A stretch of 64,000 nt of DNA from assembly GCF_021117405.1 (NCBI RefSeq), contig NZ_CP088251.1, positions 3,271,001-3,335,000 of the forward strand, written 5' to 3'. A program made the position numbers and the translations under genes. The stretch comes from Frateuria edaphi (GTDB lineage Bacteria > Pseudomonadota > Gammaproteobacteria > Xanthomonadales > Rhodanobacteraceae). A model generated the notes under the pieces. It worked only from the letters and a program-made list of their open reading frames with translations, did not search any database and was not told where the DNA came from. Of the stretch, positions 1 through 10,554 are shown one piece after another (the stretch's first letter is position 1; each line of letters begins with the position of its first letter).

Positions 1-41
1 TGCTTGCCGGGCCGCCGAGACGGATCCGGGGAATACCTGTG

Positions 42-219
42 CTAGCCGATCTTCACCATGCTCAGGATCGAGAGCAGGAACAGCACCACCGCGATCGTTC
101 CGGTGATCCAGAGGGTGCGCCGTACGCCCTTTCGGCGTGCCAGTTCCCCGTCTTCCGTCTGCCCGCTCATCATCCTGGGCCCTTCGGGCGCACCGACCGG
201 GGTCGGCGCAACCGCTGCC

Positions 220-227
<8 letters not shown>
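42..227 (-). CDS. small membrane protein downstream of ctaD
   Basis: Codes for 61 residues: a polar N-terminal half of about 38 residues followed by one hydrophobic helix (about residues 39-58, TLWITGTIAVVLFLLSILSMV). The ATG at 227 overlaps the ctaD stop codon by 8 bases (220-227), so translation is probably coupled to ctaD. Small single-helix proteins at this place between subunit I and the Cox11-type assembly gene are common in proteobacterial oxidase operons and are often annotated as oxidase assembly proteins. That role is inferred from position only. The next operon gene would begin beyond base 1; I see no start codon for it within bases 1-41. Confidence 0.7.
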
Positions 228-1836
<1,609 letters not shown>

Positions 1837-1887
1837 GGCCTTGCACCTCTACCTAATGCGAATGCTTGAAAGCGGAAAAGCGGGCGA

Positions 1888-2850
1888 TCAGCCCTGCTTG
1901 CCCGGCGTCTTGGCTGCCGGGGCGGCCGTGGTCGATGCGGATGCCGGGGCGGCGGCGGTCGATGCCGGCGCCGGTGCAGCCGGCGTCGCGGGCGTGGCCG
2001 CCGGTGCCTTGCCGGCGGCTTCCTGCTGCGCCAGCCACTGGGCGAACTCGGCCTTGGAGACCGCCTTCACCACGATCGGCATGAAGCCGTGGTCCTGGCC
2101 GCAGAGCTCCGCGCACTGGCCGCGGTAGGTGCCCGGCACCTTGATGTTGGTCCAGGCGGCGTTGACGATGCCCGGGATGGCGTCGATCTTCCAGCCCAGC
2201 GCCGGCACCCACCAGGAGTGGATCACGTCGCCGGCGGTGATCACGAAGCGCACCTTGGTGTCGACCGGCAGCACCAGCGGCTTGTCGACGTTGAGCAGGT
2301 AGGTGTTCTCGTCACCGACCTTGACCGACTTCGGATCCAGGCCCGAATCCAGCTGGCGGGTCTCGTTGCTCTGCTCGTCGAGCTTGGACATGAAGCCGAC
2401 GCCGTCGATCGCCTTGCCTTGGTAGTCGACGTAGTCGTAGCGCCACTTCCACTGGTAGCCGGTGACCTTGACGGTCATCTGCGAGCCGGTGGTGTCGGCA
2501 AAGGAGACCAGGCCGCCGGTGGACATCCAGGCCAGCACGATCAGGATGATCACCGGAATGGTGGTCCACACCACTTCGAGCATGGTGTTGTGCGACCACT
2601 TCTCGGCCACCGCGCCGCGCGATTTGCGGAAGCGGAACATGGCGACGAACATCGCGCCGAACACCAGCACGCCGATCACCGTGCACACGCCGAGCGCGAC
2701 GTTGTTGAGGAAGTAGGCCTCGGGCGACCACTCGCTGACGCCGCGCGTCATGTTGAGCTGGCCCGGCTGGGGGTTGGCCCATACCGCGCTGCTGAACAGC
2801 GCACAGGCCGCTGCCGCCCATGCCTTGATCCTGATGCCGCCAGATGTCAT
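1888..2850 (-). CDS. ctaC: cytochrome c oxidase subunit II
   Basis: Periplasmic electron entry subunit of the aa3 oxidase, 320 residues. An N-terminal signal-like segment (about 10-25) and two membrane helices precede a cupredoxin domain. The CuA site is visible as Cys246, Cys250, His254 and Met257 in CAELCGQDHGFM. From about residue 279 to the end there is a low-complexity Ala/Pro/Thr/Ser tail of about 40 residues in place of the cytochrome c domain that some subunit II proteins carry. The ATG at 2850 was chosen because AAAGGTG lies 7 to 8 bases upstream and a signal segment starts there; the frame stays open farther upstream without plausible coding. It sits 20 bases after the DUF2244 gene. 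Confidence 0.95.
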   Translation of the reverse strand: MTSGGIRIKAWAAAACALFSSAVWANPQPGQLNMTRGVSEWSPEAYFLNNVALGVCTVIGVLVFGAMFVAMFRFRKSRGAVAEKWSHNTMLEVVWTTIPVIILIVLAWMSTGGLVSFADTTGSQMTVKVTGYQWKWRYDYVDYQGKAIDGVGFMSKLDEQSNETRQLDSGLDPKSVKVGDENTYLLNVDKPLVLPVDTKVRFVITAGDVIHSWWVPALGWKIDAIPGIVNAAWTNIKVPGTYRGQCAELCGQDHGFMPIVVKAVSKAEFAQWLAQQEAAGKAPAATPATPAAPAPASTAAAPASASTTAAPAAKTPGKQG

Positions 2851-2870
2851 GTCTTGCACCTTTGTTGACC

Positions 2871-3356
2871 CTACCCGCGCTGCCGGCCTTGCATGTCCGC
2901 CAGCAGCACCTTGAGTTTTCTCGACAACTCGACGCGTTCCTCTTCGGCGAGGAACGAGCCGATCTCCAGCTCGCGTCCATGCGACCCCAGCAGCAGACGC
3001 CCGTGCCCGTTGCCGGGCGCCAGCCGCACGCGCACCCAGTAGGACTGGAAGCACGCGCGGCGCCGCCCGGGCAGCGACCGCACCTCCAGCGACTTTTCGT
3101 CGAGGCGGATGCGTTCGCTGCGGTCGCCCGCGCGCCAGGCCTGCCTCAATGCAAAGGCCATCGCGCAGGACTCGATCAGGGCAAACAGCGGAGCAAACAC
3201 ATTCCCCTGCCACGCGCCCAGTCCGGCCGTCGTCAGCGCCAGGGCCGCCAGCACCATGATCAAGCGACGCAGCCCGCGTCGGCTGAGTGCGCGATTGGGC
3301 CGAAGCCACATCGTCACGCACGGCAGGCCGGCGCCAGCGGGTCGAAGCACGATCAT
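2871..3356 (-). CDS. DUF2244 membrane protein
   Basis: 161 residues resembling the DUF2244 family of small membrane proteins found beside oxidase genes. Residues about 31-70 form two hydrophobic stretches, followed by a soluble beta-rich part (VRVRLAPGNGHGRLLLGSHG) and an acidic/basic C-terminal helix. The frame is open to 3443, but a promoter with its -10 box at 3385-3390 lies within that extension, so the ATG at 3356 is the better start; no strong ribosome site is seen. It is the first gene of the operon with ctaC and ctaD. Function is unknown; a role in oxidase biogenesis is inference from position. Confidence 0.75.
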   Translation of the reverse strand: MIVLRPAGAGLPCVTMWLRPNRALSRRGLRRLIMVLAALALTTAGLGAWQGNVFAPLFALIESCAMAFALRQAWRAGDRSERIRLDEKSLEVRSLPGRRRACFQSYWVRVRLAPGNGHGRLLLGSHGRELEIGSFLAEEERVELSRKLKVLLADMQGRQRG

Positions 3357-3384
3357 GGGAATCCGGCGTGCCTGGAACTGCGGA

Positions 3385-3414
3385 ATGATAGGCCGCTGAA
3401 TGACTGCGAGGCAA
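3385..3414 (-). promoter_or_regulatory. sigma70-type promoter of the DUF2244-ctaC-ctaD operon
   Basis: On the minus strand TTGCCT (3409-3414) and TATCAT (3385-3390) are separated by 18 bases, a good match in sequence and spacing to a housekeeping promoter. Transcription would begin near 3378, giving a leader of about 20 bases to the ATG at 3356. Confidence 0.55.
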
Positions 3415-3630
3415 GAATGTCGCACCCGGCTGACCTGGATCACGCGACGAGAGACAGGCAGCTAGAGGGGAAAACGGTCATCCGGGGCGCGCATGTGCGC
3501 GGCTGCACGCTCGCTAGCGACGTGCATCCCGTTTGCGCGCCACGGCATGGGATCCGCCCAGCGTCTTGCCATAGACGGCCGCGTCCGTCGATGCGCCCGC
3601 GCACGGATGCGTGCGCCTGGGTGCCGGGCG

Positions 3631-3636
3631 TACAAT
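3631..3636 (+). promoter_or_regulatory. -10 box upstream of putA
   Basis: TACAAT stands 49 bases before the GTG at 3686. No matching -35 hexamer is seen at 16 to 18 bases. The box lies inside the longer open frame beginning at 3611, which argues for the shorter start. Confidence 0.4.
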
Positions 3637-3685
3637 TGCCGGCTTCGCCGCCGCCCCGGGCGGCCACCTGCCGCAGATCCCCCAC

Positions 3686-6600
3686 GTGACGCAATCTATC
3701 CTGAGCCCCGAAATCCCCGCGGTCGCCGAGCCTGCGCGCGCCCGCATCACCGCCGCCTGGCTGCGCGACGAGACCGAAGCGGTGCTCGATCTGCTCGACC
3801 AGGCCGACCTACCTCCGGAGGAACGCGAAGCGGTGGTCGACCGCGCCGCCGCCCTGGTCACGCGCGTGCGGGCGCGGGCGAAGGATCAGAGCATGGTCGA
3901 GGCGTTCATGCGCCAGTACGACCTGTCCAGCGAGGAAGGCGTGCTGCTGATGTGCGTGGCCGAAGCCCTGCTGCGCATCCCCGACCAGAGCACCGCCGAC
4001 AAGCTGATCCGCGACAAGCTGGGCGACGCCGATTGGCGCAAGCACCTGGGCCAGAGCGAATCGGCGCTGGTCAACGCCTCCACCTGGGGCCTGCTGCTGA
4101 CCGGCCGGCTGGTCAACCTGGCCCAGACTACCCGCGACGATTTCACCGGCTCGCTGCGCCGGCTGGTCGCGCGACTTGGCGAGCCGGCGATCCGCGCCGC
4201 GGTGCGCCAGGCCATGCGCCTGATGGGCCACCAGTTCGTGATGGGCCGCACCATCGACGAGGCGCTGGACCGCGCGAAGAAGAAGGAAAACGCGGCCTAC
4301 CGCTATTCGTTCGACATGCTGGGCGAAGCCGCGCTGACCGCCGCCGACGCCGAGCGCTACCAGCAGGCCTATCGCGACGCCATCGCCGCGATCGGCCGCC
4401 GCGGCCCGCACCCCAACCACACCGACGCACCGTCGATCTCGGTCAAGCTCTCGGCGCTCTACCCTCGCTACGAGTCCGGCCAGCGCGAGCGCGCGCGCAA
4501 GGCGCTGGTCGCGCGGCTGCTGGAGCTCTCGCAGCTGTCGATGAAGGCCGGTATCGCGCTCTCGGTCGACGCCGAGGAAGCCGACCGCCTGGAGCTCTCG
4601 CTGGACATCATCGGCGAGGTCTTCGCGCACCCGTCTTTGGAAGGCTGGAATGGCCTGGGCATCGTGGTGCAGGCCTACTCCAAGCGCACCCCGTTCGTGA
4701 TCGACTGGCTGGTCGAGATGGCGCTCGCGCACGGCCGGCGCTGGTACGTGCGCCTGGTCAAGGGCGCCTACTGGGATGCCGAGGTCAAGCGTGCGCAGGA
4801 AGGCGGCCTGGCCGGCTATCCGGTGTACACGCGCAAGCCGAACACCGACGTCTCCTACATCGCCTGCGCGCGGCGCCTGTTCAACGCCGGCCCGACGCTG
4901 ATCTACCCGCAGTTCGCCACGCACAACGCGCACACGATCGCCGCGGTACACCACCTGTCGCAGGGCCGGCCGTTCGAATACCAGCGCCTGCACGGCATGG
5001 GTGCGGACCTTTATGCCGAAGTGATCGGCGCGAACGGGCTCGCCGCGCCGTGCCGCGTCTACGCGCCGGTGGGCACGCACGAGGACCTGCTGCCGTACCT
5101 GGTGCGCCGTCTGCTCGAAAATGGCGCCAACACCAGCTTCGTCAACCGCGTGGTGGACGAGGACGTGCCGGCGCGCGAACTGGTCGCCGACCCGTGCCTG
5201 ACGGTCCGCTCGTTCGAGTCGATCCCGCACCCGCGCATCCCGCTGCCGGCCAACCTCTACGGTGAACTACGGAAGAATTCCATGGGCGTGAACTTTGCCA
5301 ACGACAATGAACTGAAGGCCCTGGCCGACGAGGCCAACGCCCACCAGGGTCCGTGGACCGCAGGTCCGCTGGTGCCCGGCGCCACCAGCCAGGGACCGGC
5401 CGTCGAGGTCACCGACCCGACCGACCGCCGCCGCAAGCTCGGCACCTACGTCGCCGCCGACGAGGCTACCGTGCGGCAGGCGCTGGCCAACGCGCACGCC
5501 GCGCAGGACCGCTGGAGCAACTTCCCGGTCGCCAACCGCGCGGCCATGCTCGAGTACGCCGCCGAGCAGCTCGAGGCGCGCCGCGGCGAGTTCATCGCCC
5601 TGTGCGTGCGCGAGGCGGGCAAGAGCCTGCCCGACGCGATCGCCGAGATCCGCGAGGCGGCCGACTTCCTGCGCTACTACGCGACCATGGCGCGCCGCCT
5701 GTTCGGCGAGCCGATCGCCCTGCCTGGCCCCACGGGCGAAACGAACCAGTTGTTCCTCGAAGGCCGCGGCGTGTTCGTCGGCATCAGCCCGTGGAATTTC
5801 CCGCTGGCGATCTTCATCGGCCAGGTCAGCGCCGCGCTGGCCGCCGGCAACACAGTGATCGCCAAGCCGGCCGAGCAGACCAGCCTGATCGGCTACGTCG
5901 CCACCCAGCTGCTGCACGATGCGGGCATCCCGAAGGACGTGCTGCAGTTCGTCCCCGGCGACGGCCCGACCGTCGGTGCCGCCCTGACCCGCGATCCGCG
6001 CGTGGCTGGCGTGGTGTTCACCGGCTCGACCGAAACCGCCTGGGCGATCAACCGCGCGCTGGCCGCGCGCAAGGCGCAGATCGCCATCCTGATCGCCGAA
6101 ACCGGCGGCCAGAACGCGATGATCGCCGACTCCTCCGCGCTGCCCGAGCAGATCGTCAAGGACGTGATGGCCTCGGCGTTCCAGTCCGCCGGCCAGCGTT
6201 GCTCGGCCGCGCGCGTGCTTTACGTGCAGGAGGACATCGCCGACAAGGTGATCACCATGCTCACCGGCGCGATGGCCGAGCTGAAGGTCGGCGACCCTGG
6301 CCTGCTCTCCACCGACGTCGGCCCGGTGATCGACGAGGACGCCAAGGCGATCCTGGTCGCCCACGCCGAACGCATGGACAAGGAAGCGAAGAAGATCGCC
6401 GAGGCGCCGATGGACCCGGCCGCGACCGCGCACGGCACCTTCTTCGCGCCGCGCGCCTACGAGATCCCGACGCTGTCGATCCTCGATCGCGAGATCTTCG
6501 GCCCGGTGCTGCACGTGCTGCGCTGGAAGGCCAGCGAACTGCCGCAGGTGATCGAGAAGATCAACGAGACCGGTTACGGCCTGACCCTGGGCGTGCACAG

Positions 6601-6841
6601 CCGCATCGACGCGACCATCGACTACATCGCCCGCCACACCCGCGTGGGCAACTGCTACGTCAACCGCAACCAGATCGGTGCGGTGGTCGGCGTGCAGCCC
6701 TTCGGCGGCGAAGGCCTGTCCGGCACCGGCCCCAAGGCCGGCGGCCCGCACTACCTGCTGCGCTTCGCCAGCGAACGCACGCTGACCATCAACACCACCG
6801 CCGCCGGCGGCAACGCTTCGTTGCTGACCATCGGCGAGTAA
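3686..6841 (+). CDS. putA: bifunctional proline dehydrogenase / P5C dehydrogenase
   Basis: Oxidises proline to glutamate in two steps: an FAD-dependent proline dehydrogenase barrel (about residues 150-480, with RLVKGAYWD and the FATHN segment) and an NAD-dependent aldehyde dehydrogenase (about 560-1030, with nucleophile Cys839 in GQRCSAARV). With 1,051 residues it is a short, two-domain PutA: there is no N-terminal ribbon-helix-helix domain, so it is unlikely to repress its own gene as the E. coli protein does. The GTG at 3686 is preferred because a -10 box at 3631 lies upstream; the frame is open from a GTG at 3611. It is followed by a 13-bp perfect inverted repeat. Confidence 0.95.
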   Translation: MTQSILSPEIPAVAEPARARITAAWLRDETEAVLDLLDQADLPPEEREAVVDRAAALVTRVRARAKDQSMVEAFMRQYDLSSEEGVLLMCVAEALLRIPDQSTADKLIRDKLGDADWRKHLGQSESALVNASTWGLLLTGRLVNLAQTTRDDFTGSLRRLVARLGEPAIRAAVRQAMRLMGHQFVMGRTIDEALDRAKKKENAAYRYSFDMLGEAALTAADAERYQQAYRDAIAAIGRRGPHPNHTDAPSISVKLSALYPRYESGQRERARKALVARLLELSQLSMKAGIALSVDAEEADRLELSLDIIGEVFAHPSLEGWNGLGIVVQAYSKRTPFVIDWLVEMALAHGRRWYVRLVKGAYWDAEVKRAQEGGLAGYPVYTRKPNTDVSYIACARRLFNAGPTLIYPQFATHNAHTIAAVHHLSQGRPFEYQRLHGMGADLYAEVIGANGLAAPCRVYAPVGTHEDLLPYLVRRLLENGANTSFVNRVVDEDVPARELVADPCLTVRSFESIPHPRIPLPANLYGELRKNSMGVNFANDNELKALADEANAHQGPWTAGPLVPGATSQGPAVEVTDPTDRRRKLGTYVAADEATVRQALANAHAAQDRWSNFPVANRAAMLEYAAEQLEARRGEFIALCVREAGKSLPDAIAEIREAADFLRYYATMARRLFGEPIALPGPTGETNQLFLEGRGVFVGISPWNFPLAIFIGQVSAALAAGNTVIAKPAEQTSLIGYVATQLLHDAGIPKDVLQFVPGDGPTVGAALTRDPRVAGVVFTGSTETAWAINRALAARKAQIAILIAETGGQNAMIADSSALPEQIVKDVMASAFQSAGQRCSAARVLYVQEDIADKVITMLTGAMAELKVGDPGLLSTDVGPVIDEDAKAILVAHAERMDKEAKKIAEAPMDPAATAHGTFFAPRAYEIPTLSILDREIFGPVLHVLRWKASELPQVIEKINETGYGLTLGVHSRIDATIDYIARHTRVGNCYVNRNQIGAVVGVQPFGGEGLSGTGPKAGGPHYLLRFASERTLTINTTAAGGNASLLTIGE

Positions 6842-6864
6842 GGGAAAGCGCAAAGGTGTAGATC

Positions 6865-6893
6865 GCTCCCTCTCCCCCGCGGGGAGAGGGAGC
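6865..6893. repeat. inverted repeat, CCCTCTCCCC family, after putA
   Basis: Perfect 13-bp arms (6865-6877 and 6881-6893) around a 3-base loop. No T-run follows, so it is not a standard intrinsic terminator, although the hairpin could still end or stabilise the putA message. Related copies lie near 14020, 24640, 56030, 59470, 62219 and 63000. Confidence 0.7.
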
Positions 6894-6962
6894 AGAACGC
6901 TCGCAACAGCGTTTACCGCAACGTCATGCAACCATGTGCCTAATCTCCATCGGGCGCACGCC

Positions 6963-8372
6963 ATGGCCGACACCCCCGAACTGACTGCCACCCTGCACCG
7001 ACTGCGTTCCGCGCAGGCGCGCGATCCCCTGCCTGCCTGGCAGGTGCGCGTCGATCGGCTGCAACGCCTGGCTCGCATGCTGCGCGAGCAGCGCGCGGCA
7101 TTCGCCACAGCGATCGATGCGGACTTCGGGCAGCGCCCGGTCGAGGAAACCGAGCTGCTGGAACTGTTTCCCTCGCTCTCGGCCATCCGCCATGCGCTGC
7201 GCCACGGCAAGCGCTGGATGCGTCCGCGCCGCGCACCGACGGCGCTGGCGTTCCTGCCCGGGCACAACCGCCTGCTGCCGCAGCCGCGTGGCGTGGTCGG
7301 CATCGTCGTGCCATGGAATTACCCGCTGTTCCTGGCGGTCGGACCGCTGGTGGACGCGCTCGTGGCGGGCAACCGCGCCATGATCAAGATGAGCGAGTTC
7401 ACGCCGCGCTTTTCCGCGCTGTTCGCCGAGCAGATCGCGGCGTATTTCGTCGACGACGAGGTCGTCGTGGTCACCGGCGACGCCACGGTGGCGCAGGCCT
7501 TCAGCGGACTGGCCTTCGACCATCTGCTGTTCACCGGCTCGACCGCCGTCGGCCATCACGTGATGCGGACCGCTTCGGCGCACCTGACGCCGGTGACGCT
7601 GGAGCTCGGTGGCAAGTCGCCGGCCATCATCGGGCCGGGGGCGGACATGGCGCAGGCGGTCGAGCGCATCCTGGTGGGCAAGCTGGTCAATGCTGGGCAG
7701 ACCTGCATCGCGCCGGATTACGTATTGTTGCCAGGCGCGCGGGTGGAAGAATTCGTCGCCACGGCGCGCACCACGATGGCGCGGCTGTACCCCGATCTGG
7801 CCAGCAACCGACAGTACACCAGCCTCATCTCCGATCGCCACTTCGAGCGCATGGCGGCGCTCCGCAACGAGGCGGCGGATGCCGGCGCGCGGATCGAATT
7901 GCTGGACGACGCACCGGCCGATCCCGCGCGCCGCCTGTTCCGGCCGCAACTGCTGCTCGACGTGCCCGACGACGCGAAGGTGATGCACGAGGAGATCTTC
8001 GGCCCATTGCTGCCGCTGGTCGCCTGCGACTCGGTCGCGCAGGCGGTCGACTACGTCAACGCCCGCCCGCACCCGCTGGCGCTGTACCTGTTCGAGCGCG
8101 ACCGCCCGACCATCGATGCGGTGCTCGCGCGCACCCAGGCCGGCGGCGTCACCGTCAACGACACGCTCTACCACATCGCCCAGCACGGGCTGCCGTTCGG
8201 GGGCGTCGGCGCGTCGGGCATGGGCGGCTACCACGGCAAGGCGGGCTTCGATACGTTCACGCACCTCAAGCCGGTGTTCGCGCAGTCGCGCTGGAACGGT
8301 GCGGGGCTGCTGCGACCGCCCTACGGTCCCCGCTTCCGGCGGCTGCTGGAGCTGCTGCTGCGGCACGGCTGA
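6963..8372 (+). CDS. aldehyde dehydrogenase, coniferyl aldehyde dehydrogenase-like
   Basis: NAD(P)-dependent aldehyde dehydrogenase of 469 residues without a membrane anchor. Visible signatures are VVPWNYPLFL, LELGGKSPAI with the general-base Glu, and NAGQTCIAPDYVL with the nucleophile Cys. The C-terminal part has the FGGVGASGMGGYHGK pattern typical of the coniferyl-aldehyde / fatty-aldehyde branch. The ATG at 6963 is preferred to the in-frame GTG at 6936 because a TAATCT box (6941-6946) lies between them. Substrate is uncertain: aromatic aldehydes (calB-like) or medium to long aliphatic aldehydes. It stands downstream of putA but is separated by a hairpin repeat, so it is probably its own unit. 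Confidence 0.88.
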   Translation: MADTPELTATLHRLRSAQARDPLPAWQVRVDRLQRLARMLREQRAAFATAIDADFGQRPVEETELLELFPSLSAIRHALRHGKRWMRPRRAPTALAFLPGHNRLLPQPRGVVGIVVPWNYPLFLAVGPLVDALVAGNRAMIKMSEFTPRFSALFAEQIAAYFVDDEVVVVTGDATVAQAFSGLAFDHLLFTGSTAVGHHVMRTASAHLTPVTLELGGKSPAIIGPGADMAQAVERILVGKLVNAGQTCIAPDYVLLPGARVEEFVATARTTMARLYPDLASNRQYTSLISDRHFERMAALRNEAADAGARIELLDDAPADPARRLFRPQLLLDVPDDAKVMHEEIFGPLLPLVACDSVAQAVDYVNARPHPLALYLFERDRPTIDAVLARTQAGGVTVNDTLYHIAQHGLPFGGVGASGMGGYHGKAGFDTFTHLKPVFAQSRWNGAGLLRPPYGPRFRRLLELLLRHG

Positions 8373-8516
8373 CGTTCTTCGCAGGAGCCGGTCTCAGCGA
8401 ACAGGATGACCGCACCTCGACGATCCGCGAACCGCAGGGCGACGGCGACTACATCGCCACCGATCGCGGCGACAAACCGCTTCGCAACGGCTGACCATCC
8501 GCCGAACACCGCGCAC

Positions 8517-8545
8517 AAAAAAACCTCCCCGCTCACGCGGGGAGG
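8517..8545 (-). terminator. intrinsic terminator of fadL
   Basis: On the minus strand a 9-bp GC-rich stem (8537-8545 with 8524-8532, 4-base loop) is followed by seven T residues (8523-8517). It lies 18 bases after the fadL stop codon. Confidence 0.9.
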
Positions 8546-8562
8546 TCTTGCACTTCAAACGA

Positions 8563-10002
8563 TCAGAACTTGTACTGCGCCGACAGGCTCAGCAGGTTGC
8601 CGTAGTCGTCGAAGTTGCCGGTCAACCGGTCGCCCGTGGGGCTCACCGAATCGATGTGCGCGTTGTTGACGAAAATGTGCGCGTACGAGGCATTGAGCTC
8701 GAAGTGCTCGCTGGCCTTGTAGCCGATGCCCACCGCGGCGAACTTGCGGGTGGAGTCGGGCACGCGGGCGTCGCGGGTGGCGGTGTAGGTCGGCGTGGTG
8801 TCGACCGAGATGCCGGCGCGCAGGGTCAGCTTGTCGTTGACGTAGTAGTCGCCGCCGATCGCCGCATACCAGGTATTGCGCCAATTGAAGGTCTCGACGC
8901 TGTCCGGCTGCGCCGGGTTGCCGTACTGCACGCGCAGTTCCTTGAACACGTCCCACTTGGTCCAGTTCAGGTCGACGCCCAGGCCAAACTTCTCACCCTG
9001 GTGCCAGTAGCTGAATCCGGCGCTGGCAGGCGTGGTGAAGTTCGCGGTGCCGGTGGTGTGGGTGAACGGCACACCGCCGGCGGCGGCCAGCAGCGGGGCG
9101 ACCTGCGGGCTGGACAGCAGGGCGGTCACGTTGGCCGGCACGGTGAAGTTGCCGGTGCCCTCGAGCTTGTGGTCGATCTTGGAACGGTAGTTGACGGCAA
9201 GCTTGTCGTTCGGGGTGAGCTTCCAGTACGCGCCCAGCTGCCAGCCGTAGCCCCAGTCGTCACCCTTGACGCGTGCCAGGCCGTCGGAGCCCGGCGGGAC
9301 CACGGTGCCGACCAGCTGCATGTAGGCCGGTACCTGCGCCGCCGGGATCAGGCCGCCGGCCGCACCCTGCTGTATCAGGCCCATCGCGACGCCGTTGAAG
9401 TTGATCGCCGAGGTCAGCTCGGCCGAGGTCTTCTGCGCGATGACGCTGGCACCCAGGGAGAACTGGTCGTTCACGTCGAACGAACCGGACAAGGTAGCGT
9501 CCAGCGACTCGAACCGCGACTTGATCGCGTTATAGCGACCCTTCCAGTTCTGGCCATATTCGGTTTGGAAGCCGAACGGCACCGACAGGCCAAAGCCCAG
9601 GTGCACGCGGTCGGACACCTTGCTCGCGATGAACAGCGCAGGGATCGGCAGCGTCGTGCCGGCGTCGCCGCCGTCACCGCCGCTGATTGGACGGCCGAGC
9701 GCGTCCGTCGCGGTGCCCTTGAAGCGGGCGCTGAAGTTGATCGCGGTGACGTCGGCCTGCAGGTAGGTGCCGTCCAGGTCGGTCATCGCGGCGGGGTTGT
9801 TGGCCACCACCGAGGCGTCGCCGCCGGCGGTCGCCGAGCCGGCATAGGCGCGGCCCATGCCCTTGGCACTGTTTTCCTTCAGCTGGAAGGCACTGGCATC
9901 GGCCGCCTGCGGCAGCGCCAGCGCACCGGCGACGGCAAGGCTCAGCGCGGCCAGCGCCAAAGGCCGGGCACGGCCCGGGATGGAACGAAAAGACATAGGC
10001 AT
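8563..10002 (-). CDS. fadL: FadL-family outer membrane transport protein
   Basis: Outer membrane beta-barrel of the FadL/TodX family, which takes up long-chain fatty acids or other hydrophobic compounds. The 479 residues begin with a signal peptide ending near LPQAADAS, after which the mature N-terminus starts AFQLKENSAKGMGRAYAG, the family's hatch region. The NNPAAM signature follows and the protein ends in a beta-strand with terminal Phe (LSAQYKF), as expected for assembly by the BAM complex. The ATG at 10002 is chosen because AGGAG lies 6 bases upstream; the ATG at 9996 would sit too far from it. It ends at a strong terminator and is monocistronic. The real ligand cannot be told from sequence. 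Confidence 0.92.
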   Translation of the reverse strand: MPMSFRSIPGRARPLALAALSLAVAGALALPQAADASAFQLKENSAKGMGRAYAGSATAGGDASVVANNPAAMTDLDGTYLQADVTAINFSARFKGTATDALGRPISGGDGGDAGTTLPIPALFIASKVSDRVHLGFGLSVPFGFQTEYGQNWKGRYNAIKSRFESLDATLSGSFDVNDQFSLGASVIAQKTSAELTSAINFNGVAMGLIQQGAAGGLIPAAQVPAYMQLVGTVVPPGSDGLARVKGDDWGYGWQLGAYWKLTPNDKLAVNYRSKIDHKLEGTGNFTVPANVTALLSSPQVAPLLAAAGGVPFTHTTGTANFTTPASAGFSYWHQGEKFGLGVDLNWTKWDVFKELRVQYGNPAQPDSVETFNWRNTWYAAIGGDYYVNDKLTLRAGISVDTTPTYTATRDARVPDSTRKFAAVGIGYKASEHFELNASYAHIFVNNAHIDSVSPTGDRLTGNFDDYGNLLSLSAQYKF

Positions 10003-10202
10003 CGCTTGCTCCTGCTTATCTTAAGACGCGGCTCGGGGTGGCAACGGAGACCGTCACGGCTGTTTTCATACGCGCGTTTGAGGCCCCCGCGCGACACTCT
10101 GCCCAGCCACCCCCGGGCTTGCAAGTGCGACCGCAGCATTGACGGTGCACGCTGCTACCCTTCGCGTCCCCCGCCCCACGCCATCGCCGTCGGAGTCGTC
10201 CC

Positions 10203-10490
10203 ATGCATTGTTTCGTCTACGCCAGCCAGCGCAAATCCGATACCTACGTGTGGCTCGCCGCGCGCGACGAGTTCGGCGTGGTTCCCGAGTCGCTGTCGAT
10301 GATGCTCGGCGACCTGCGCTTCGTGCTCGAAGTGCAGCTGGACGAGCAGCGCCGCCTGCCGAACGAAGACAGCGAGGTCGTGCTCGAACACCTGCGCACC
10401 CAGGGCTGGCACCTGCAGCTGCCGCCGCAGGAGACGCTCGCGGTCGCCAACCAGTTGCAGCGCAGTACGCCGGACGATCGCGACGAATGA
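10203..10490 (+). CDS. YcgL-domain protein
   Basis: 95 residues matching the small YcgL (DUF709) family of soluble cytoplasmic proteins. Recognisable parts are CFVYASQRKSDTYVW at the start, VPESLSMMLGDLRFVL in the middle and HLQLPPQETL near the end. The function of the family is not established. It is followed after 64 bases by the ankyrin gene, which has its own -10 box, so the two may be transcribed separately. Confidence 0.85.
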   Translation: MHCFVYASQRKSDTYVWLAARDEFGVVPESLSMMLGDLRFVLEVQLDEQRRLPNEDSEVVLEHLRTQGWHLQLPPQETLAVANQLQRSTPDDRDE

Positions 10491-10542
10491 TTTGTGGTGT
10501 CGGGGTTAACGTGCCGTTACCGTCTGCGGCGCCCACGCTTCC

Positions 10543-10548
10543 TATACT
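10543..10548 (+). promoter_or_regulatory. -10 box directly before the ankyrin gene
   Basis: TATACT ends 6 bases before the ATG at 10555. Transcription from this box would start at or next to the start codon, giving a leaderless message. No ribosome site is visible. Confidence 0.45.
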
Positions 10549-10554
10549 CGCGCC

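Noticed and set aside
3611-3685. N-terminal extension of PutA
   Set aside because: A -10 box lies within it and the residues do not resemble a PutA N-terminus.
5267-7303. Minus-strand open frame of 678 codons opposite putA and the next gene
   Set aside because: Its composition is that of a reverse reading of conserved coding sequence, and it spans the gap between two real genes.
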